Shown: positions 34,453-44,670 of the stretch, in pieces | How positions within the stretch are numbered: position 1 is the stretch's first letter | Layout of the letters: the number at the start of each line of letters is the position of its first letter | DNA from: Acheta domesticus | Lineage: Eukaryota; Arthropoda; Insecta; Orthoptera; Gryllidae | Direction of reading: 5' to 3' | DNA: 64,000 nucleotides | Assembly (NCBI GenBank): GCA_031308135.1 | Contig: JAHLJT010009436.1 | Span: 222,037,286 to 222,101,285 of the forward strand | Translations under genes and position numbers: made by a program | The notes under the pieces: generated by a model | Database searches by the model: none | What the model was told of the DNA's origin: nothing | What the model saw: the letters and a program-made list of their open reading frames with translations, nothing else

Positions 34453-34553
34453 AAACATCGATATTTTTAACCAGAAACATCAATGTTTTGTGGTCGATGT
34501 TTTCTGCACATTGAAATATTTTTCCAGTAACATCGATGTTTTCAAAATTAAAT
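34453..34553. repeat. Cluster of ACATCGATGT-type palindromes
   Basis: GAAACATCGATATTTTTAAC, GAAACATCAATGTTTTGTGG, TCGATGTTTTCTG and GTAACATCGATGTTTTC lie within 100 bp. Similar strings (CATCGATGTTTTTGTCGATG) occur at 50925-50955. Subterminal arrays of short palindromes occur in some DNA transposons; no ends could be fixed here. Confidence 0.4.
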
Positions 34554-34711
34554 TCATAAAAATAAAATTTTCAATAGCTCATTTTTTTGTGAATTGCCCC
34601 AAACCAACGGCCATTGATATGTATCACTGTTGTCGACGCCCAGCAAGTCATGATGTTCTTTAGATTTTATTTCCTTCTTTACATTCGATAAAGATTAACT
34701 TATTAGTATTA
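34554..34711. other. No recognised feature
   Basis: Short AT-rich spacer leading to the AAT-rich tail of the LINE. Confidence 0.3.
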
Positions 34712-34826
34712 TTATTATCATTGCTCCATATCACGACTACAGATGTTATGAGTCGGTTGAGTATAAAATCTACTCCAGGTTGCAACCAGCTACCTAAAGG
34801 AGCAGATCTAGGGACTGTCGGTGCCC

Positions 34827-36628
34827 CTACAATACTTTGCGCAAAATGTGAGCTGTGCCAAATAAAGCAATTTCTTGCACTTCCCAGTCCTTCGAATAAC
34901 CTGGAAGTTTAGCCAAGTTCTTACACAAATTTTGCGGAACAAATCCCAGAGCTCTGATAACTATCGGGACGATCTGTGCTTTTACGCCCCACATTCGGCT
35001 GATCTCGATTTCCAAACTCTTGTATTTAAGACGTTTCTCTGCCTCCTTGATTACGACGTTTTGATCGCAAGGCACAGCAACATCCACAAGTAGACAAGAT
35101 TTTTCTCAAAATCCTGGATAACAATGTCCGGTTTGTTTGCTGCTATCGTGAGATCCGTTTGAATTTGTTGGTCGTACAATATTGTACACAATCCAACCGA
35201 TGTCACCGGTTTTGGTGAGTGTTCGTACCACTTGAAGCAGGTGTTCGGAACTTCGAGGGCGGTACAGATCTGCCAGTGGAGGTAACTACACACCCTGTCG
35301 TGTCTTTTTAAGTATTCGGTCTTTGCTAGAATTGGACAAGCTGAGACAATATGATCAATGGTTTCTACTTGCTCCTGGCAAATTCGGCATTTATCATCTT
35401 GGGAAATTTTGAGAACCGCTTTATCATAATGTCGTGTTCTCAACGCCTGATCTTTAGCAGCTACTAGAACTGCTTCCGATTCTGGCTTCATTCTTCCCCT
35501 TTTAATCCACATAAATGATTGATCTTTATTGATCTGCACCTTGTCCATTCTTTGTAGATATTGTCCATGGAGGGATTTGTCCCTCCACGACTTCTTTAAC
35601 ATTTTTTGTGTCTCACATTTCATGTTTAGTAGTACCAGACGTTCAGTGTCTGTGTTATTTGACGTGTCTTGTATAGTTTTCTTTGCAATGCTTTTTGCTT
35701 CACTAACAATGCCTCTGTTTCCCATTATTCGGTCAGATTTCATGACCTGCCTAATTAGAGGGTCACCTTGATGACTGACTACATACTTTCCCATTCCAAC
35801 TATTGCATTATGCCAGGAGGCTTCAATTTGTCTGAGGCCTCTTCCTCCTTCCTTACGTGACACATAAAGTCTATGTACATCAGCTCGAGGGTGGGCGACA
35901 TGATGTATTGTTAGCAGTTTTCTGGTTTTTCGATCCATGATGCGGATTTCTTGGTCAGTCCAGTCCACTAGTCCGGAACTGTACTCTACTACAGGAACCG
36001 CCAGACTACCAATTGCAGATATTTTATTCCTGGAGTTCAGAGCGGACTGCAGGACAAGTCTCACTCTTCTGTAATACTCCTTGCGAATTCTCTCTTTCAT
36101 TGTGTCGTTCGAGATTGTCTCACATTCTTCAATGCCCAGATATTTGTAAGTTTTACCTGGCTCAAGATCTTGAATCACAGTGTGCATATCAACTTCAATG
36201 CTCTCTGAAGTTGTCAGTTTGCCTCTTTTTAAATTGATTTTTGCACATTTGTCAAGACCAAACTTCATGCAGATGTCATTGCTAAAGTCATTCACGACAG
36301 ACAGCATTTGGGAGAGAATCGCTTCATTCTTAGCAAACACTTTCAGATCATCCACGTAAAACAAATGTGATACTGGCCTTTCATCACCATGGAGCTTGTA
36401 ACCAAAGTCAGCTTGCGACAACTGTCTACATAGTGGGATCAAACTAATGCAAAACAGCAGAGGGGATAGTGAATCTCCTTGAAAAATACCCCTGTTGATC
36501 TGAATACTTCTGGTTCCTACTGCTTCCTTTCTGCTCTGTATTAGTAACCTGGTACTCCACGACTTCATGCTAGCCTTGCAAAATTCAATGAGTCGAGGAT
36601 GAAATCGATAGATCTCCAGGGTCTTCAA
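34827..36628 (-). pseudogene. LINE reverse transcriptase (motif B onward) plus restriction-like endonuclease
   Basis: A 525-codon frame runs from 36628 to 35051. It holds RT motif B (FQGDSLSPLLF, residues ~49-59), the catalytic YVDD at 91-94, thumb sequence, and then C-x2-C-x7-H-x4-C (CRICQEQVETIDHIVSAC). The endonuclease follows with a KPDIVIQD motif carrying the first catalytic Asp. A one-base deletion near 35086-35092 throws the frame off. The endonuclease continues in another frame at 35087-34827 (MDVAVPCDQN..., ending GTAHILRKVL). In an intact protein this enzyme nicks target DNA and primes reverse transcription. It is broken here. Confidence 0.8.
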
Positions 36629-36631
36629 AAT

Positions 36632-37788
36632 TCAATCGTGTGGTACACTATCAAGGGCTTTTTGGTAGTCAATCCAAGCCATGCTCAAATTACGTTTTCG
36701 TTTCTTTACATCATTTAAGATGACTTTATTGAGAAGCAAGATTTCCTTACAGCCATAAGAACCTTTACGACATCCTTTTTGTTCACCTGGCATTAGATGA
36801 TTCTTCTCTAGATGTCTGTACATTTTGTTAGCTATGGCTGAAGTTATAACTTTGTACAGTACTGACAGACAAATGATTGGCCTGTAGTTCTTTGCCAAAG
36901 AGCTGTCTCCCGTTTTGGTAGCAGGTACGTGATGCCGCGTGTGAGCCATTCCGGAAGTTCCTTTGGATTTTCTAAAATTTTATTAATAGCCTTTGCTAGA
37001 TGCTGATGTAATGCTGTTAGTTTCTTAATCCAGATAATCTGGATGTTATCAATCCCGGGGAATTTCCAGTTTCCCGTGTTCTTAATTGCTTGGAAGAGGT
37101 CCTCTTCTGAGAATTCGTGAACATCTTCCACTGTTTCTACAAGTTTATTTGCAGCATCAACTTCAGATTGAAGCCAAGATGCATCTTTGTTGTAGAATCT
37201 GCTCTCTTCCAGATTGCTGCCCAAAATGCCTCGACATCATCTTTTGAAGGAGTGACAGCATTGCCATTCGGTTTCTGAGTCAGATTGCGATAGAATTTCT
37301 TCGCGTCTGTTTCAAACAACCGATTCTATACACGGAAATATATTCTGCGTTTGTAACGTCTAATTCGCTGAGCCCAGGCTTGAATTTTCTCTTTTAGCTT
37401 CTCAACTACCATTAGCCTGCTGGTGTCACTTCTCAATTTGGTGTTTTTGTTCAACATTGAATATTTTTCGTTGAACTTTAGAGGTGTGCGTTGATTTAGA
37501 AGATGCCTCAGCTAAGAGTGATATTTCGCACCGGGTGTCGGCTGTCCGTTTCATAATTCTCTTCATCCATGGGGGTACAGAGCTGTTTACTTTGTTTTGC
37601 TGTCGGCCGTCGGTGTTCTTGGCTGGCCCCAAAATTATTTGAGATACTAAATATCCAGTTGCATATATGATGTGATTGATTTCAGTAATATCTAGATCTC
37701 TGTCTGGGGCCTCTACCACCTCATTTAAGACAGAATTCACTGTTTCTATTACTCTTTTAGCTTTGGCATTTTCGTATATTTTCCTCAC
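36632..37788 (-). pseudogene. LINE linker and N-terminal reverse transcriptase motifs, multiple frameshifts
   Basis: Four overlapping frames (37788-37426, 37319-37137, 37224-36844, 36949-36632) together cover the linker and RT fingers/palm. Recognisable parts are KNYRPIICLSVLYKVI (fingers), EKNHLMPGEQKGCRKGSYGC, and RT motif A, AWIDYQKALDSVPHD, with the first catalytic Asp. Frameshifts lie near 37210 and 36905-36920. A TGA at about 36629-36631, where the family normally has Trp, separates this part from the downstream RT frame. The piece at 37788-37426 is Lys/Arg-rich linker. Confidence 0.75.
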
Positions 37789-37826
37789 CGTTTCGCGAGA
37801 TTGAAACGGAAGTTGACTAACTCTTT

Positions 37827-38420
37827 CTATCTCGCGCCCAAGGAGATGTCATTATCGTGTAATTCATTGCCAGATGAATTTTCACCACTGACGTGTGATT
37901 CACCGGAATGAGATGAACCTTCCACGGGATCATCATTTTCAAGTGCTACATGTTCGTCATGAGGATAGTTCGAGCGAAGTACATACTCGGCATTTCTCTC
38001 AATGTCAGCAAGTTGTTCTGCTGTGAATTTTCCACTGCTGAGTATATATCGTCGTTGACTGGCAAGCTTCTTTGAGTCTAGGGTAGGTCTCATATCTGGG
38101 TTCCCCTCTCTCCATACCTTGAAAACTTCAATTTCTGAGCCCCCATTTTTCGATTTTGCATAGTAAAAGCACCACATCGCCTCCTTTAATTCATCCCGGG
38201 TCCATCTCTGACGATGGCTTCGAGCTACTGCCGGCTCTGGGTCCCTGGGACTAACATCCGTGGGATGGCCAGACGTCGACAAGGTGACATTAGCTCGGTT
38301 TCTGAGCAGGTATGGGGCATTGGTAAAACAAGTCACGTTAAGATTCATTACATTGCTTCTTCTATCCCTTTTGCTCATTGGTTTGAATTGAAGATTCGCA
38401 GGACGCAAGTTCGAGTTCAC
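37827..38420 (-). pseudogene. LINE N-terminal region with Myb-like DNA-binding motif
   Basis: A 197-codon frame. Around residues 68-85 is SHRQRWTRDELKEAMWCFYY, a Myb/SANT-like helix of the kind placed in front of RT in RLE-type LINEs. It is followed by KLASQRRYILSSGKFTAEQL and an acidic Ser-rich end (EGSSHSGESHVSGENSSGNE). No C2H2 zinc finger is visible. The frame ends at 37827; the next recognisable segment starts at 37788 in another frame, so there is a break of ~40 bp. Role in the family: recognition of the target DNA. Confidence 0.65.
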
Positions 38421-38470
38421 AGATCACACTTAACCCTCGGGTTGTTTCCTGCCATCCGTTACTGCGACCC

Positions 38471-39535
38471 ACAGTGGTCGCGGGGCATCCCCCCGCAGGG
38501 CCCAGCAACGGGTCCCTCCGATCGCCAGTCGGCATTACTAAACCCTACCGGATTTTCACTGACTGCTGAAGGCAGCCTCCTTCGCTGGCTAATGCAAGGT
38601 TCGGGCCTCCACTCTAATCAGTGGCCTGGTGTGCCAACCCAGTTTCTCTCCTGTACCCCCTATGGGCTGTGATGTCCCCTCCTGCGCCTCTCCGGAAGCT
38701 GATCGGTTACAGCGTATTCCCAGTGAGGTGCAGGAAGGGTGATGGGGAATGATGTGGTTGTTGTTGATGGTTGTTAATGAATTGAAGGGGGGAAAGGGGA
38801 TCTGATGAGCCAAATGTCTACGAGTTCGAATAATAATAATGTTTATTTACTGCATTATGTGATTACTAGAGAGAGATGGAGAAGAGACAGGGAAGGGGAG
38901 AGATGAGAACACTTTAGGAAGACGAGGCGGGGAGTCGAGTTCGACGACGGCTCTTCTTACCATATCGTTCCACTATTCACCCATTGCTCTCTCAGAAGCG
39001 GTGGCGGAGTAGGGCTCGTTGCTGACGTCATCTTCTTCTGCTCGGCTTCTCGTGGTAGTTTCGTATGGGCCTCCGGCGTGGCTCTCGCCGCAACTGCCTC
39101 CGGCGCGGCTCCCGAGGGAACCGCCTCCTGGCGTGGCTGTCGTCTGCACTGCTCTCAGGAGCTTGGGCGGTCCTGGCCATCGCCATGGTAATGGCGGAAA
39201 TCTTCTGGAAGTTTCCAGAGAGGTGTCAACATGTTTTCCAATTCGTAGCCTGTTCGTTGTTTTCTTCCTCGTTGGAGCTCGAAGCCACATGGTGGTGAAA
39301 TAGTTGGCTCATCACAGGGCCGACAACAGGAAGTCCAAATGTTCATGACCCTTCCCTCTCTACTTACTTCCTACTCTCCTCAAAATGGAGTACTTCTTCG
39401 TCTGACCCCTCACCTTCAACCTATTCAGCAAGGGAGGCCCTACCGGTAGCTAGGCTACCACTGACATAGCTTTAAGGCTCATTGGGGTGCTCGAGCTCCA
39501 CCACCAACTGCAAGGTCGTGTACTCCCTAGGTGGA
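38471..39535. other. Probable LINE leader, then unassigned repeat-like sequence
   Basis: 38471-38820 is GC-moderate and may be the 5' leader of the minus-strand LINE. 38825-38840 is an (AAT)n patch. 38940-39300 is GC-rich with overlapping compositional frames on both strands. 39370-39535 (GGGAGGCCCTACCGGTAGC ... CTCCACCACC) runs straight into an ATT microsatellite and resembles a LINE or SINE 3' end followed by its simple tail; this is inference only. Confidence 0.35.
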
Positions 39536-39545
39536 GTTGTTGTTG

Positions 39546-39580
<35 letters not shown>

Positions 39581-39590
39581 GTTATTATTT
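39536..39590 (+). repeat. (GTT)n(ATT)n microsatellite
   Basis: Four GTT units followed by about thirteen ATT units, with one GTT interruption near the end. Confidence 0.95.
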
Positions 39591-39679
39591 AATTCTTTAA
39601 CTTATTATTTATATGAGACCAAACAAAAAAATATAACTCTTTTAAGTACCGTGATTAAAAATGGAATCATTTCCATTTT
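39591..39679. other. AT-rich spacer
   Basis: No feature seen. Confidence 0.3.
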
Positions 39680-39853
39680 TAAAAGGTGATATTTTTACTT
39701 TCCCGTATACGTACGTATACACGGAGTGATATACGTAGTATAGGGAAGGTTATGTAATGCTGCCCGAAAAAATGGCCAATTTTCGGCGGAAAAAAATTAA
39801 TTGCCGGGCCGTGAAAACGAATAAGTGGATAAAACCAGTTGCTAAATTAAGAA
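39680..39853 (+). repeat. Repeat family F3 (copy shared with 25675-25858)
   Basis: ACTTTCCCGTATACGTACGTA opens both copies; the inner CCGTATACGTACGTATACAC-GG is a near-perfect hairpin. It ends TTGCTAAATTAAGAAAAA directly before the foldback element. Confidence 0.7.
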
Positions 39854-39854
39854 A

Positions 39855-40318
39855 AAACTAGTGGTGCTACAACAGCACTTACTTTCCCGTATTAGAGGAA
39901 ACAGCTCAGTAGTACTGTAATATTGCACTTTATGCGCTACTAACATCTTCGCTTGGAACTCACTATTTCCATTGCAGTATTGTCAGAACTATGTGAATTC
40001 TACAACTTCACAAAAATAGAATGCAAAAGTTTTGTAACCCTGTATTGGAAAAAGAAGCCTGATACCCTGGAAATATAGAAATGCCTTCCATTGGGTTAAT
40101 TCTTTTTACTTATTTCAAATATTTCAAAATAAACAATTTCTAAAATATTAATGTGTAAGTATATAACAAAGTTCGAATGTAAGAAACGAAGAAAGAAATA
40201 ATATACAAAATTGCACATTCTAATTTACGACGCATCCAGCTGTCCGAAGCGCAGTAAATTTACAGCGGCATATTACGTTTGTCACAAAATTAAAGAAAAA
40301 CTACTCGCATTTTGAAAA
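39855..40318 (+). repeat. Left arm of the foldback element
   Basis: Continuous up to AATGCCTTCCATTGGG, then jumps to TTAATTCTTTTTACTTATTT; the right arm has extra sequence at this point. Confidence 0.75.
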
Positions 40319-40861
40319 AATTAAGCATGACCGTATTTATTTTATTTATTTATTTGTCAAAAAACAGAAACAGAATGGCACAGACTTTCCCGTATTCGTT
40401 TTCTATTTTCCTGGGTCTTCGCTAGCTATTCGGAATTGCCACATACTCTTTCTTGCCAGCTACCATCTATCATCGCCAAAAGTACATTTTTTTGTCATTT
40501 TCTTAATTTTTCGGTTTCCTATTGGTAGAACAGAAACATTAATTTTAGAATATTAAAGAACACAAAAACCTATCCGTAAATGGCAATTTTCTTTTAAAAA
40601 TTATGTGCCGTTTAAGAGAAAATGGCGTTTTAGCACTACTAAAAATGCGAAATTTGAAGCTCATTTTCACAGAAAATTTTTGAGTTTTCAAAATACTTTA
40701 TTTGAAGTTATTTGAAGCACTTACACTCACAAATATAATCATCTTTACAAATTGCGGATAATGTGCATATTAAAGATGTGAGAGATCATTCAAAAAATTT
40801 ACATTTATATAATTTTTGAAAAAAACAAAAAAAAAAACTCAAAATAAACTTCATGCTTCAT
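40319..40861 (-). repeat. Foldback spacer made of F2-type sequence
   Basis: Most of it (40376-40840) is the reverse complement of 27790-28260, including GGCACAGACTTTCCCGTATT, GCTAGCTATTCGGAATTGCC and CATCTATCATCGCC blocks. Confidence 0.6.
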
Positions 40862-40974
40862 TTTTTCAAAATACGAGTAGTTTTTCTTTAATTTTGTGAC
40901 AAACGTAATAGGCCGCTGTAAATTTACTGCGCTTCGGACAGCTGGATGCGTCGTAAATTAGAATGTGCAATTTT

Positions 40975-40978
40975 GTAT
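40975..40978 (+). repeat. GTAT target-site duplication, left
   Basis: Matches 50280-50283. Four- to six-base duplications are usual for Ty3/gypsy integrases. Confidence 0.85.
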
Positions 40979-42918
40979 TGTAATAGTTTAGCCATCTATT
41001 ACAAATGAAATAGGTAGATAACATGAAGTGACCATTGGTTTATGAACCGGGTATAGAACTTTATGTAGAAACTTCCAGAGCGGAATATAGAAAAACAAGT
41101 GAAGGTGATCTAAGAGAAAACGAGTATTTCAGGCGAGCATGTGAACGCCGTGGTTAATTAATGGTTGCATGTTACTAGTCAACGCACAAAATTATAAGGA
41201 ACACAATAAAGTTTGTTTCAGCTAAATCGGGTCACAGAAACGCATAATATCGCGAGTTTTGTGATCATGACATTGATTTTAACATGTTACAGAACTAAAA
41301 CAACAATGGTCGTGACGTCCCTTCAGAAAAGTTTGGATATATTAATAAATTAAACGAAAACTAGTGTGTCTACCGAGATTTGGCATATACCAAAGTATTC
41401 CATGGAATACGGGCCAAATTATAAACGTGGTGACACAATTTTAGGACGCCGAACATTAATAGATAAACATTATGTTACATGAGTTAATTGAGAAATAAAC
41501 GAGCGATGTTTGTAGGCATGAGACGCACGAAAAAGCATTCTTTTAACAAAATGAAGCGAGAAAAGTGATGTCTAAGAAGTGGAATGGATACGAAATTTTA
41601 ATTGGGAATTTTACAATATAATAAGACAATCCAGGAAGTGTTAGAAATTAATAATAAACTATTTTTATAAGTTATAAAGCAGAAGACAGTAGAGGCGCTA
41701 TTGTTTTGTTCGGAAAAAAGCTATAAATGCTTTAGGACAACAATGGGAGAGAGACGAGGGAATAGCTTGGTAGCGAGAGGCAGAATCCGCGTCGCTTGTT
41801 GCAAGAATAATTTTAAAAAATTTGGATTTGTAATTTTTGATGAAGTGTTCTCTTCTGGACTCGTACTAGTGAACTATTATAAACTGTGAGAGGAGTGAAT
41901 AACTTCGTGGCGAGTTGTACTCCGCGTCACTCGTGATATTATTTTAACACGCGAACTTATAAAATTTCGAGAAGGTGTTGCTCCTTCGGACTTGTATTCG
42001 CAAGGTGGCGGAACTGTATGCCGTGTGATGTGAACTATTTTAGTGCGGGTGTCGCCGAACGAGGTGTGCCGAGGTGCAGCAGACTCGAGCGCGTCTTTGC
42101 ATATCGTCGCCGTGGTCAGTGCCAATTTGGGGGGCACTGGTAATTCGGCGCTAGCAGGCAGCAGTGGAGCAGAGTTCTTACGCATGACGGCGTGAGATCG
42201 TGTGTGTGTGGACCTGGTCGCCGCTTGGTTAACAACGCAAGGGAAGTGGAATATTTTTTTTTTGTTTTGCAACACTCCAGTGAAGTCAATGACTTTGATT
42301 TCTTTGCTCTTGGGAAGAATAAATGGTTTACAAAGCCAAAACTGGAAACATTTTGGGGGGATTGCAATGTAATGGGTGTGGCCACAGTATTGAGCTCATT
42401 ATTTCGTAATAACATTTGGGTATAATATGTTTATTGATTTTTGTGATTTTTATGATATCGTGTTTTGTTGATGTTGTGTGGTATTGATTCTTTTATGAGG
42501 GTATTAATGTTTCTGTTGGTTAAAAGAAAATAAACAAACGAGATTTTGAGTTCTCGTTTTGATGTTACGTAACCGGTGTTTTTATCACATAGCTAGCTGA
42601 TCCTGGTCCCTGCATTGGCGTGGCGCTTGTGTTCTGTAGAGAACAAATCACGGCCCGCCCTGATAAATTTATGTAAACAGGAAAACTCCGGATAGTAAAA
42701 GGGGGGGCACAGTGGTGTGCATTGTAGATATTACAGGTGATCAGCAAGGAAGTTTTTCGTGATCAACAATAGGAGTTGAGAGGGGAGATTTTCATTACAT
42801 TAGTGCCCAGTTCGTAGGGCGTTTTAGTAAATAGGAAAGGGGGTTTTTTCGTTGCATTGGCGCCTGTTTAGTGGGCGTGATCGATATCAGTACAAGTGAG
42901 AAGGGGTTTTTCGTTACA
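40979..42918 (+). repeat. 5' LTR, 1,940 bp
   Basis: Bounded by TGTAATAG and CGTTACA. Unusually long for the group. It includes a 16-bp palindrome GTATTCCATGGAATAC (about 41394-41409) and AATAAA signals (for example near 42320). Small frames inside it (such as 41701-41889) are duplicated in the 3' LTR only because the whole LTR is; they are not treated as genes. The last ~130 bp contains two primer-binding-site-like repeats (see findings). Confidence 0.95.
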
Positions 42919-42945
42919 TTGGCGCCCAATTCGTGGGGCGTGATT
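42789..42945 (+). repeat. Three degenerate ~60-bp units resembling the LTR edge plus primer-binding site
   Basis: Unit 1 (42789-42821) is TTTTCATTACATTAGTGCCC then AGTTCGTAGGGCG. Unit 2 (about 42844-42881) is TTTTCGTTGCATTGGCGCC then TGTTTAGTGGGCGTGAT. Unit 3 (about 42905-42942) is TTTTTCGTTACATTGGCGCC then CAATTCGTGGGGCGTGAT. Only unit 3 is placed as LTR end plus functional binding site; units 1 and 2 lie inside the LTR and recur in the 3' LTR. Confidence 0.85.
42919..42942 (+). other. Primer-binding site
   Basis: Starts TTGGCGCCCAATTCGTGGGG directly or one base after the LTR end. TGGCGCCC is the classic start of a site complementary to a tRNA 3' end (…GGGCGCCA), as in tRNA-Lys-primed retroelements. 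The rest differs from the usual Lys form, so the tRNA identity is tentative. Confidence 0.75.
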
Positions 42946-43020
42946 AGCAAACGCAACGCCGGGGTAGGAAACCAGGACAGGTTGTTAATAGCTAGCACGT
43001 GATAAAGAAATATAACAAAA

Positions 43021-44670
43021 ATGGAAACACGAAGTGGCAAACTAATTAGCATCAGGGAAGGATCTGATTCCGAGACGATATCTGCTTGTGACGATGGTGA
43101 GGATTATCAGCGGTTACCAAATTTGGAGGTCGAAGGGGAAGATAATGTCGCGTTAGTCGCGAATGAAATGGCTGTTGGTCAGGTAGTGGGGGATGGGGGT
43201 CATGATCCCGGTGAAGTAGCGCGTACCACAGCTGAAGAACGAGGCGTTACAGAGTCGAGTCTGAATGCTATGTTACAGTTGTTAATGGCAGAAATAAAAT
43301 CGGATAATGCCCGTCGAGAAAACAATTTGCAAGCCAAGATAGAAGAAAGTAATGTTAATTTGCGCCAGCAAATGGTAGAGAATAATATCAGTTTGGAGAG
43401 TAAATTAGAGGGCAGAATGGAGTCATTTGATTCTGCATTATTGGCAATCCGGAACGACGTCAGTGGCTTGAGAACCGAGACGTTTGCGAAGATTTCCAAG
43501 TTGGAAAACGACGCGAAGATCGCTGAAGAAAAGATAGAATCGCGGTTCGCAGTCCAGGAATCCGTTAATATGCAATTTAGCGCAGAAGTGGGCAAAGTCA
43601 AGTCGTCCGTATTAGCCGTCCAACAGGTGGTAGACGGACGTCACCGCCAGTTCGATGACATTAACAAAAATTTGCAGGTCGTTAAAGAAACAACACAACG
43701 GCAGGACGCGCGATTAATATTACTCGAGGATTCCATGAACGGGATAGGCGAGAACATTATGTCAACAGTTCAAAGAGAAATCAGTAATCTGAGGCCGGAT
43801 GAATTAGAACAAACAAGAAGTGTCAATGAAATGCTCTCCAAAAAGGTAACTGAGTTAGAAGAACGTATGTACGCGGCGCAGAGGTCTGCGAATGTTGGGA
43901 ACGTTGTCAGTCACGCGGCACTCCCGAATTATTTACGCTTCCACGGAGAAAGCAAGGAACAACCGTATTCTTTTCTAACGGCGTTAGAAAATTATTTTCT
44001 TGTGAACGGTACGCCTGAGACGATGAAATTAAGATTCGTGGAGGAGGCGTTAAGTTCGAAGGCCCAGTATTGGTGGCAGGCTCTTACACCGACTCCGAGA
44101 AGTTATGAAGAGTGGAGGGGGAAATTCTTAGAGCGTTATTGGAACCAGCATCATCGGTTCGAGTTAAGATATCGCTTGATGTCGGAAAAGTACCGGAAGG
44201 GAAGTGCAGAAAGCATGTGCGATTTCGTGACGCGCAAAGTAAGTGCGTTCAAGATTTGTAGCGAGAATTTCGATCCCGCTGAAATTATTAGAATATTGAT
44301 ACGACAGATGCCGGGTAACGTCCGTAACTTGTTATGGAATAATATGCCGGAAACAATAGATGAGCTGATCGAGCGTGTTAGTCGGTTCGATCAGACGAAT
44401 GATGGAAATGACCAAGATTCCCCAAATGAGAGGTCACGCTTTGGTAATAATGGGGGCGGTACGAATGGATATAACGGCACGAAGTACCGACAGGAAAATG
44501 TATGCGCGGTTGAAGTGCGCACGGGAGAGAAAGCGCCAAGACAAGGTAAGCCACAAGGTGGGCCGTCACAACAGCAACCAAAACCAAAAGAAAATGGTGG
44601 GGGTCGTCAAGATATGAACCAAGGTGAATCGGAAGCAAAGAGGAATGTAGACAGAAGGCCGGAAAACTAG
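43021..44670 (+). CDS. gag: Gag structural protein of the Ty3/gypsy element
   Basis: 549 codons, intact, with the start in a good context (AAAAATGGA) about 100 bp after the LTR. Gag forms the cytoplasmic particle that packages element RNA. Residues 1-80 are acidic. About 85-290 is a long predicted coiled coil rich in heptad Leu/Ile/Val. About 301-458 is a retrotransposon-gag/capsid region (LPNYLRFHGE, AQYWWQALTPTP, WRGKFLERYWNQ, and LIRQMPGNVRNLLW). The C-terminal ~90 residues are Gly/Gln/Asn/Lys/Arg-rich without a CCHC zinc knuckle, so RNA binding probably uses this basic tail. The stop TAG at 44668 is preceded by a slippery-like GGAAAAC; pol is in the -1 frame. Confidence 0.9.
   Translation: METRSGKLISIREGSDSETISACDDGEDYQRLPNLEVEGEDNVALVANEMAVGQVVGDGGHDPGEVARTTAEERGVTESSLNAMLQLLMAEIKSDNARRENNLQAKIEESNVNLRQQMVENNISLESKLEGRMESFDSALLAIRNDVSGLRTETFAKISKLENDAKIAEEKIESRFAVQESVNMQFSAEVGKVKSSVLAVQQVVDGRHRQFDDINKNLQVVKETTQRQDARLILLEDSMNGIGENIMSTVQREISNLRPDELEQTRSVNEMLSKKVTELEERMYAAQRSANVGNVVSHAALPNYLRFHGESKEQPYSFLTALENYFLVNGTPETMKLRFVEEALSSKAQYWWQALTPTPRSYEEWRGKFLERYWNQHHRFELRYRLMSEKYRKGSAESMCDFVTRKVSAFKICSENFDPAEIIRILIRQMPGNVRNLLWNNMPETIDELIERVSRFDQTNDGNDQDSPNERSRFGNNGGGTNGYNGTKYRQENVCAVEVRTGEKAPRQGKPQGGPSQQQPKPKENGGGRQDMNQGESEAKRNVDRRPEN

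Larger units (their letters stand above)
34712..38470 (-). mobile_element. Nearly full-length decayed RLE-type LINE (R2/R4/NeSL-like group)
   Basis: Reading leftwards, the element carries an N-terminal Myb-like region, a linker, reverse transcriptase, a CCHC zinc motif, and a C-terminal restriction-like endonuclease, the order seen in R2/R4/NeSL-type non-LTR retrotransposons. Several frameshifts and one in-frame stop break the reading frame. After the stop at 34829 comes ~110 bp of 3' untranslated sequence, then an (AAT)n-like end (GATAATAATAATACTAATAA on the minus strand). The 5' end is not fixed; GC-richer sequence up to about 38800 may be its leader. Known: some members, such as Dong, insert in TAA repeats. 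Confidence 0.8.

Noticed and set aside
38973..39346. Frames of 63-105 codons on both strands as a host gene
   Set aside because: GC-rich, mutually overlapping frames with no motif, lying between LINE sequence and a microsatellite.
41701..41889. 62-codon frame duplicated at 49063-49251
   Set aside because: Both lie in the LTRs and are identical only because the LTRs are; there is no domain and no reason to call a gene.
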